This document shows positions 7,770-11,574 of a stretch of DNA of 11,574 nt, in pieces; position 1 is the stretch's first letter; each line of letters opens with the position of its first letter. The notes beneath the pieces are model-generated. The model worked only from the letters and a program-made list of their open reading frames with translations. It made no database searches and was not told where the DNA came from. Made by a program: the position numbers and the translations under genes. This stretch comes from Desulfobulbaceae bacterium. GTDB taxonomy: Bacteria; Desulfobacterota; Desulfobulbia; Desulfobulbales; SURF-16. The DNA is taken from positions 1-11,574 of the forward strand of contig JANTFJ010000048.1 in NCBI GenBank assembly GCA_024763495.1. Reading direction: 5' to 3'.

Positions 7770-7798
7770 ATTATATGTTTTTGTTCAACATCATGCAA
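7770..7798 (-). promoter_or_regulatory. Candidate promoter of pfk
   Basis: On the minus strand a perfect -10 box TATAAT (7775 down to 7770) lies 17 bp from a weak -35 box TTGCAT (7798 down to 7793). Transcription would start near 7763, giving a leader of about 75 nt before the pfk start. The surroundings are AT-rich, so chance matches are possible. Confidence 0.45.
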
Positions 7799-7834
7799 AC
7801 ATCTTTTAATATATAAGAGAAAAAACCTCTACTA

Positions 7835-7863
7835 TTGACATAACAATTAATTTTACTTAAATT
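7835..7863 (+). promoter_or_regulatory. Candidate promoter of the selenoprotein gene
   Basis: A perfect TTGACA (7835-7840) is followed after 17 bp by TAAATT (7858-7863), a 4-of-6 match to the -10 consensus. It points toward the selenoprotein gene 70 bp downstream. With the minus-strand pfk promoter it would make this AT-rich gap a divergent promoter region. Confidence 0.4.
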
Positions 7864-7932
7864 AAGATAGTACTTAATTACTTCATTAAAAAACAAAAAT
7901 TATTATTCTTATTTATATTCAGGAGGTTATGT

Positions 7933-8262
7933 ATGTTTGAAGTAACAGATATGGCAATAAAAAATCTAAAAGCCTATCTTGAGCAGAATAATATCAATTC
8001 CGCCATCAGGATAGCATTGATGCAGGGTGGCTGATCAGGCCCTTCGTTGGGACTGGCTCTGGATGAGCCAAAAGATACTGATTCAATCTTTGACCAGGAT
8101 GACTTAAAATTTCTGGTTGAAACTTCTCTGCTAAATAAATGCGGCGGCATCAAGGTTGATTTTGTTGATGCCGGCCCTCGCTCCGGTTTTTCCATTGCCT
8201 CACGAATTCCGTTAAGCAGCGGATCTTCCTGTGGCAGCTGCAGTTCCGGCACCTGCGGTTAA
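7933..8262 (+). CDS. HesB/IscA-like selenoprotein (UGA = Sec at codon 34)
   Basis: Reading through the in-frame TGA at 8032-8034 gives a 109-aa protein of normal HesB/IscA length. The UGA sits where this family has its first conserved cysteine: the context GG-U-SGPSLGLALDEP matches GG-C-SGPSLGLALDEP of ordinary homologues. The C-terminus carries SCGSCSSGTCG (C100, C103, C108) in place of the usual CGC, and C70 is extra. A-type scaffold proteins bind iron or Fe-S clusters through these residues; the exact role of this Sec form is unknown. AGGAGG at 7921-7926, six bases before the ATG, is a strong Shine-Dalgarno. A terminator follows at 8290-8320, so the gene is probably monocistronic. Ordinary gene callers would start at TTG 8047 and lose the first 38 residues. 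Decoding requires selA, selB, selC and selD elsewhere. Confidence 0.88.
8032..8070 (+). promoter_or_regulatory. Sec codon and candidate bacterial SECIS element
   Basis: Downstream of the UGA (8032-8034), UGGCUC (8054-8059) pairs with GAGCCA (8065-8070) around the loop UGGAU. The 6-bp stem, a G within the first two loop bases and 25 nt from UGA to loop agree with described bacterial SECIS rules as I recall them. A nearer hairpin, CAG-G-CCC / GGG-A-CUG around UUCGUU (8036-8055), also contains GU in its loop but lies very close to the UGA. Confidence 0.55.
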
Positions 8263-8289
8263 ACAATTTTTTCATTCCTTTCCCCGGTT

Positions 8290-8320
8290 CCCCGGCCTTA
8301 CCTGGCCGGGGTTTTTTTTT
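8290..8320 (+). terminator. Rho-independent terminator of the selenoprotein gene
   Basis: A perfect 8-bp stem CCCCGGCC (8290-8297) and GGCCGGGG (8304-8311) encloses the loop TTACCT and is followed directly by nine T residues (8312-8320). It lies 27 nt after the selenoprotein stop codon and is a textbook intrinsic terminator. Confidence 0.95.
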
Positions 8321-8377
8321 GCCCGACAATTATGACATGCTGCTAATGCAATTAAGCGGAAAAAGCAAAAAATATTG

Positions 8378-8576
8378 GTAACTGTTCAGCTGCACTTCAT
8401 CTGCACGCGATAAGTCTGTCTTACATAGCATTAGTATGCGAAGTTTATGCCCGTAGTATGGCTGCCACCCTTATCACGCACAGCTAAAGCACACGGAGTC
8501 TCACTACGTTCGCTTACCTCTGAACAGTTACAGGTCGGTGGTTTGGGCAGTTTTTCGCACCTACCTGAATAGTTAC
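8378..8576 (+). repeat. Composite palindromic repeat, copy C (full length)
   Basis: This is the longest complete copy, 199 bp. The left arm is GTAACTGTTCA (8378-8388), its inner complement TGAACAGTTAC is at 8521-8531, and an outer arm ends TGAATAGTTAC at 8566-8576. The first 53 bases match the reverse complement of 11167-11219 with two mismatches. The last 122 bases match the reverse complement of 11453-11574 with four mismatches. It also contains the CGGAGTCT...GCTTACCT module (8494-8519) and CTTACATAGCATTAGT. Minus-strand open frames across it are not convincing genes. Confidence 0.85.
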
Positions 8577-8582
8577 AAATAT

Positions 8583-8712
8583 TGTAACAGATCACCAGAT
8601 CCGGAGTCTCGCATACTCGCCACCTGTCCTTGCTTGACAAAAAACAGCCGGAATGATAAAAAACTATATTTAGGTGTTTTTACCCACGCCGCAACTCAGG
8701 TAAGCTAGACTC
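8583..8712. repeat. Degenerate repeat fragments
   Basis: Pieces of the repeat family are scattered here. CGGAGTCTC...CCACCT (8602-8624) is a diverged form of the CGGAGTCT...GCTTACCT module. GCCGGAATGA (8647-8656) is half of the palindrome at 50-74. AGGTAAGC (8698-8705) plus GACTC (8708-8712) is a contracted reverse module. No gene was found in this stretch. Confidence 0.5.
8634..8662 (+). promoter_or_regulatory. Candidate promoter upstream of sucCD
   Basis: TTGACA (8634-8639) lies 17 bp before TAAAAA (8657-8662), a 4-of-6 -10 match. The site falls inside repeat-derived sequence, and its transcript would cover the acyl-CoA synthetase-like fragment and sucCD. It is the only promoter-like site seen in this interval. 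Confidence 0.35.
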
Positions 8713-8724
8713 AAGACCAGGTAG

Positions 8725-8865
8725 AGAGGGCAAGCTCTGACAGCCGATCATGCCTGGCCCAGGGTTATTGTCTCGGCCTCGGGGGCTATTGAAGACAAAA
8801 AAATCCGGCCTGCACCCCTGATCGACAAGGCCATTAAAATTTCCGATCATCAGCCAAAAAAATGA
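8725..8865 (+). pseudogene. Acyl-CoA synthetase-like internal fragment
   Basis: After an in-frame TAG (8722-8724), an open frame of 46 codons ends at TGA 8863-8865 and has no evident start. Residues such as RVIVSASGAIEDKKIRPAPL, then IDKAIKISDHQPKK, resemble a central segment of acetyl- or propionyl-CoA synthetases, where one finds RVIVxSSGIE...KIIPYKPLxDEA...HKP. Both the N-terminal and C-terminal parts of such a roughly 630-aa enzyme are absent. Repeat fragments lie immediately upstream. Its stop overlaps the sucC ATG (ATGA), and sucC has no clear Shine-Dalgarno, so translation of this remnant may still help sucC start. The family call rests on this short match only. Confidence 0.45.
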
Positions 8866-10016
8866 AAATCCACGAATACCAGGCCAAAGAACTTTTTCGG
8901 AAATATAAAATAGCTGTGCCTGAAGGCAGGGTAATTACTGATCCGGCCCAAGCTAAAGCCGCAGCCGCGAAGCTTGATTCCCTTCCCCTGGTGGTCAAGG
9001 CCCAGATTCACGCCGGAGGGCGGGGCAAGGGCGGTGGAGTTAAGCTCTGCGCCACCCCTGCCGAGGTAGAGGAAGCGGCCCGGCGGATTATCGGCATGAC
9101 CCTGGTTACCCGCCAGACCGGGAACCAGGGCCGGGTTGTCAAAAAAGCTCTCATTGAAAAAGGCCTTGAAATCAGCCGGGAACTATATCTTGCCATGCTG
9201 GTTGACCGAAAAAACGCCGGAATAATGATAATGGCCAGCAGCGCCGGCGGCATAAATATTGAAGAAACAGCTGCTAAAACCCCGGAAAAAATCATCAGCA
9301 TAAATATTAATCCCCTGGCCGGAATTCAAGCTTATCAATGCCGTCAGGCCGCCTTTGGCCTTAATCTTGCCGGGCCGGTTTTTAAACAATTCAGCACTAT
9401 GCTGCCCCGCCTTTACCGGCTTTTTGTCGAATGCGACTGTTCTCTGCTGGAGATTAATCCACTGGTAATCAGCAAAGATGGCCGGCTTTCTGCTCTTGAC
9501 GCTAAGCTGGATATAGACTCAAACAGCCTGTTCCGCCATCCCGACCTTGCCTCCTTTTACGACGAAAATGAGGTTGATCCCCTGGAGGCAAAAGCTGCCA
9601 GCTATAAACTTAATTATATAAATCTGGGCGGTACCATCGGCAACATGGTAAACGGGGCCGGACTGGCCATGGCCACCATGGATATAATCAAGCAGGCCGG
9701 GGCCGAGCCTGCTAATTTTCTTGACGTGGGCGGCGGAGCCAGCACTGAAATGGTCGAAAACGGCTTTAAGATCATTCTGGCCGACAAAAACGTTAAAGGT
9801 ATTTTAATAAACATCTTCGGCGGGATTTTGCGCTGTGATGTGCTGGCTGAAGGTGTGGTGCAGGCCGCCGGAAAAATCGGGGTCAAGGTACCGCTTGTCG
9901 TACGGATGGCAGGCACTAACGCTGAAAAAGGCCGCCGCATTCTGGCTGAATCAGGACTTAATCTTATTACTGCAACCGACCTGGGTGATGCGGCCCGCAA
10001 AATCGCCACGATATGA
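8862..10016 (+). CDS. sucC: Succinyl-CoA ligase (ADP-forming) subunit beta
   Basis: This 384-aa protein is close to the E. coli SucC length (388). It begins with the family start MKIHEYQAKELF. An ATP-grasp domain follows: VVKAQIHAGGRGKGGGVK (44-61) binds nucleotide, and LEINPL (196-201) and ALDAKLDID (211-219) supply metal-binding residues. The C-terminal ligase domain includes NLGGTIGNMVNGAG (254-267) and NIFGGILRCD (317-326), which faces the active-site His of the alpha subunit. The enzyme converts succinyl-CoA, ADP (or GDP) and Pi to succinate, CoA and ATP, or the reverse, in the cytoplasm. Nucleotide preference cannot be read safely from sequence. The start has no Shine-Dalgarno and overlaps the stop of the upstream fragment. 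The stop overlaps the sucD start (ATGA). Confidence 0.96.
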   Translation: MKIHEYQAKELFRKYKIAVPEGRVITDPAQAKAAAAKLDSLPLVVKAQIHAGGRGKGGGVKLCATPAEVEEAARRIIGMTLVTRQTGNQGRVVKKALIEKGLEISRELYLAMLVDRKNAGIMIMASSAGGINIEETAAKTPEKIISININPLAGIQAYQCRQAAFGLNLAGPVFKQFSTMLPRLYRLFVECDCSLLEINPLVISKDGRLSALDAKLDIDSNSLFRHPDLASFYDENEVDPLEAKAASYKLNYINLGGTIGNMVNGAGLAMATMDIIKQAGAEPANFLDVGGGASTEMVENGFKIILADKNVKGILINIFGGILRCDVLAEGVVQAAGKIGVKVPLVVRMAGTNAEKGRRILAESGLNLITATDLGDAARKIATI

Positions 10017-10891
10017 GTATATTCATTAATCAGGACACAAAAGTGCTGGTTCAAGGCATTACCGGCAATGAAGGCAGGTTCCATACCCGGCAATGTTTGT
10101 CTTATCGTACAAAGGTGGTGGCCGGGGTAACGCCGGGCAAGGGCGGTCGGAAAATGGACGAAGTACCGATTTATAACACGGTCAGTAAAGCTGTTGCCGC
10201 AACCGGGGCCAACTGTTCACTGATCTTTGTGCCACCCCCCTTTGCCGCCGACGCAATTCTCGAAGCGGCTGACTGCGGCCTGGACTTGATTGTTGCCATT
10301 ACCGAGGGCATTCCGGTAATGGATATGCTGCGGGTAAAAAATCTGCTGACCGGGAGCAAAAGTCGACTGATCGGCCCCAACTGTCCCGGCATTATCAGTC
10401 CGGGGCAATCCAAGGTGGGTATTATGCCCGCCAGCATTCACCTGCCGGGCGCAATCGGGGTAATCTCCCGCTCCGGCACCCTGACCTATGAGGTGGTTGA
10501 TCAACTGAGCAAACAGGGAATCGGCCAGTCAACCTGTCTGGGAATCGGCGGCGATCCGGTGGTGGGGACAAATTTCATAGAGTGCCTGGCCGCCTTTGCT
10601 GATGATCCCGCTACCAGCGGTATTGTCATGGTAGGCGAAATCGGCGGTACAGCCGAAGAAGAAGCAGCCCGCTTTATCCGAGACAACCTTTCCAAGCCGG
10701 TGGTGGGCTTTATTGCCGGGCTTACCGCGCCGCCGGGCCGGAGAATGGGTCATGCCGGGGCCATTGTCAGTGGCGGAAGCGGGACTGCGGCGGGGAAAAT
10801 TGAAGTAATGCGGGAATGCGGCATTCAGGTTTGCGAGAACCTGGGCGAATTCGGCGTATTCTGTAGCCGGATTTTTGGCGGTAATTTGTAA
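10013..10891 (+). CDS. sucD: Succinyl-CoA ligase (ADP-forming) subunit alpha
   Basis: This 292-aa protein matches the usual SucD length (about 289-295). The N-terminal CoA-binding Rossmann domain shows VQGITGNEGRFHT (13-25). GPNCPGIISPG (121-131) and SRSGTLTYE (152-160) are family-typical. The phosphorylated active-site histidine is H247 in RMGHAGAIVSGGSGTAAGK. The subunit carries the phosphohistidine relay between CoA chemistry and the nucleotide site of SucC. Its start overlaps the sucC stop by ATGA, so the two are translated together in the expected one-to-one ratio. No intrinsic terminator follows; a MITE-like element begins 12 nt after the stop and its hairpin may mark the transcript end. 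Confidence 0.96.
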   Translation: MSIFINQDTKVLVQGITGNEGRFHTRQCLSYRTKVVAGVTPGKGGRKMDEVPIYNTVSKAVAATGANCSLIFVPPPFAADAILEAADCGLDLIVAITEGIPVMDMLRVKNLLTGSKSRLIGPNCPGIISPGQSKVGIMPASIHLPGAIGVISRSGTLTYEVVDQLSKQGIGQSTCLGIGGDPVVGTNFIECLAAFADDPATSGIVMVGEIGGTAEEEAARFIRDNLSKPVVGFIAGLTAPPGRRMGHAGAIVSGGSGTAAGKIEVMRECGIQVCENLGEFGVFCSRIFGGNL

Positions 10892-10903
10892 TTATATGTG
10901 CTA

Positions 10904-11061
10904 GGAGGCTGTCCGAGAATAGGCATTTTTTCTCAAATCAGGTAAGCGCCAGACTCCGAGGCATTTTTAAAAAATAAGCGCAGTCATATAATTGATATTA
11001 CGAGCATTATTTTTCAAAATAACACAGAGTTGGGGGAAAAGGGCTTTCTCGGACAGCCTCC
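10904..11061. mobile_element. MITE-like element, 158 bp
   Basis: Perfect 16-bp terminal inverted repeats GGAGGCTGTCCGAGAA (10904-10919) and TTCTCGGACAGCCTCC (11046-11061) enclose 126 bp of mostly AT-rich DNA without a gene. The size and sharp ends fit a non-autonomous derivative of an insertion sequence; the parent family is not identified. If the ends are taken one base further in, the flanks are CTAG and CCAG, at best an imperfect target duplication. The interior holds AGGTAAGCG...GACTCCG (10940-10958), a module shared with the other repeats. Confidence 0.7.
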
Positions 11062-11064
11062 CAG

Positions 11065-11219
11065 GTAACTACTCACCGAGCAAGCGACTTAATTTCGCTA
11101 ACCCTTGTAATTGTAACTGGTTACAGGGTGGCGAAGATTTTCGCGATTAGGCTGGAGCAGCACTGGTGCTATGTAAGACAGACTTATCGCGTGCAGTTGA
11201 AGTGCAGCTGAATAGTTAC
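11065..11219 (-). repeat. Composite palindromic repeat, copy D (inverted)
   Basis: Read on the minus strand, this 155-bp copy starts GTAACTATTCAGCTGCACTT and repeats the first 53 bases of copy C with two mismatches. It continues with CTTACATAGCACCAGT and CGAAAATCT, like copy A, passes the inner junction CCCTGTAACCAGTTAC (11113-11128 on the plus strand) and ends CGGTGAGTAGTTAC. It is a mosaic: the left end resembles copy C, and the middle and right end resemble copy A. It starts three bases after the MITE-like element. Confidence 0.8.
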
Positions 11220-11222
11220 TAA

Positions 11223-11443
11223 TTTATACGCGAAACTGAACTGAAACCTACTGCTCAGCATAGCACTGTCGCTTTTTTCCTGAAAAAAAGGAGGGAGGGG
11301 TTTGATCATATCGCTTATGAATATGACGACGTAAATGAACAGCTTGACCAAGCTACGGCTAAAGGTGTAAAATTTATTCAGAAAAATTCATTATTGGAGC
11401 CGATGCTAAAAAGATAATATTTCTTCACCCTGAATCAAGCTGA
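11223..11443 (+). pseudogene. Methylmalonyl-CoA epimerase-like (VOC family) pseudogene
   Basis: From 11223 the frame reads ETELKPTAQHSTVAFFLKKR, then EGFDHIAYEYDD and AKGVKFIQKN. This closely follows the central part of methylmalonyl-CoA epimerases (ETEIELLxPT...VAKFLEKRGEGxHHIAxEVDD...AKGVKxI). The frame is lost between about 11385 and 11396; in the original frame it stops at TAA 11415-11417. In the shifted frame GADAKKIIFLHPESS continues the same family's end to TGA 11441-11443. The N-terminal about 50 residues are missing, cut at repeat copy D, and the extreme C-terminus is missing at the next repeat (11453). The intact enzyme would epimerise (R)- and (S)-methylmalonyl-CoA in propionate metabolism. 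Another VOC-family glyoxalase-like protein is the alternative. Confidence 0.7.
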
Positions 11444-11452
11444 AAAAATAAT

Positions 11453-11574
11453 GTAACTATTCAGGTAGGGGCGAAAGACTGCCCAAACCACCGACCTGTA
11501 ACTGTTCAGAGGTAAGCGAACGTAGTGAGACTCCGTGTGCTTTAGCTGTGCGTGATAAGGCTGGCACCCATACT
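11453..11574 (-). repeat. Composite palindromic repeat, copy E (inverted, runs off window)
   Basis: These 122 bases equal the reverse complement of the last 122 bases of copy C (8455-8576) with four mismatches. The outer arm GTAACTATTCAGG starts at 11453, the inner arm GTAACTGTTCAG at 11498, and the AGGTAAGCG...GACTCCG module is at 11510-11535. The copy continues past the window edge. It begins nine bases after the epimerase pseudogene stops. Confidence 0.9.

Noticed and set aside
8047..8262. A 71-aa protein starting at TTG 8047
   Set aside because: It is the C-terminal part of the selenoprotein; the true start at 7933 has AGGAGG and the UGA fits the conserved Cys position.
8431..8640. Minus-strand open frame of 69 codons across the repeat
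   Set aside because: It lies wholly in repeat copy C and its degenerate fragments, with no family resemblance and no ribosome binding site.
9614..10093. Minus-strand open frame of 159 codons opposite sucC/sucD
   Set aside because: It is a codon-bias shadow of two confidently identified genes on the other strand.

Overview
The window looks like a chromosomal segment of a Desulfobacterota (deltaproteobacterial) anaerobe. The evidence is a HesB/IscA-like selenoprotein of a type known from that group, an ADP-forming succinyl-CoA ligase (sucCD) beside decayed fragments resembling acyl-CoA synthetase and methylmalonyl-CoA epimerase, a 6-phosphofructokinase with a mixed ATP/PPi signature, and AT-rich spacers full of short palindromic repeats. 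The taxon is an inference; no rRNA or other phylogenetic marker is present.

Layout. 1-573: end of one repeat copy, a small hairpin, an AT-rich stretch with an FNR/HcpR-like palindrome, a strong sigma70-type promoter (332-360) and a 175-bp composite repeat (371-545) that would form almost the whole 5' leader of the next operon. 574-4665 (+): an overlapping three-gene operon of pyrR, an orphan sensor-kinase-like protein and a large U32-family protein. 4774-6396 and 6595-7686 (-): a divergent GalT/HIT-superfamily protein and 6-phosphofructokinase, with a short palindromic repeat between them. 7687-7932: AT-rich divergent promoter region. 7933-8320 (+): a single-gene HesB-like selenoprotein unit with a perfect Shine-Dalgarno, an in-frame UGA at codon 34, candidate SECIS hairpins and a strong terminator. 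8378-8712: repeats. 8725-8865: an acyl-CoA synthetase-like fragment whose stop overlaps the sucC start. 8862-10891 (+): sucC-sucD. 10904-11574: a 158-bp MITE-like element, two more repeat copies and, between them, a frameshifted epimerase pseudogene.

How the parts relate. PyrR links the first operon to pyrimidine status. The U32 protein is probably an RNA- or cofactor-hydroxylating Fe-S enzyme, and no known pathway joins the three genes. PFK belongs to glycolysis, and the GalT-like protein may be a nucleotidyl or phosphoryl transferase. SucCD interconverts succinyl-CoA and succinate. Together with the epimerase and acyl-CoA synthetase remnants, it may be what is left of a methylmalonyl-CoA (propionate) gene cluster broken up by repeats.

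The most distinctive features are the selenoprotein and a modular repeat family. Full copies are bounded by GTAACTRYTCA and its complement, with an internal GTTAC junction. There are four copies or partial copies, one short form and several isolated modules. No transposase, CRISPR array, tRNA or rRNA was seen.
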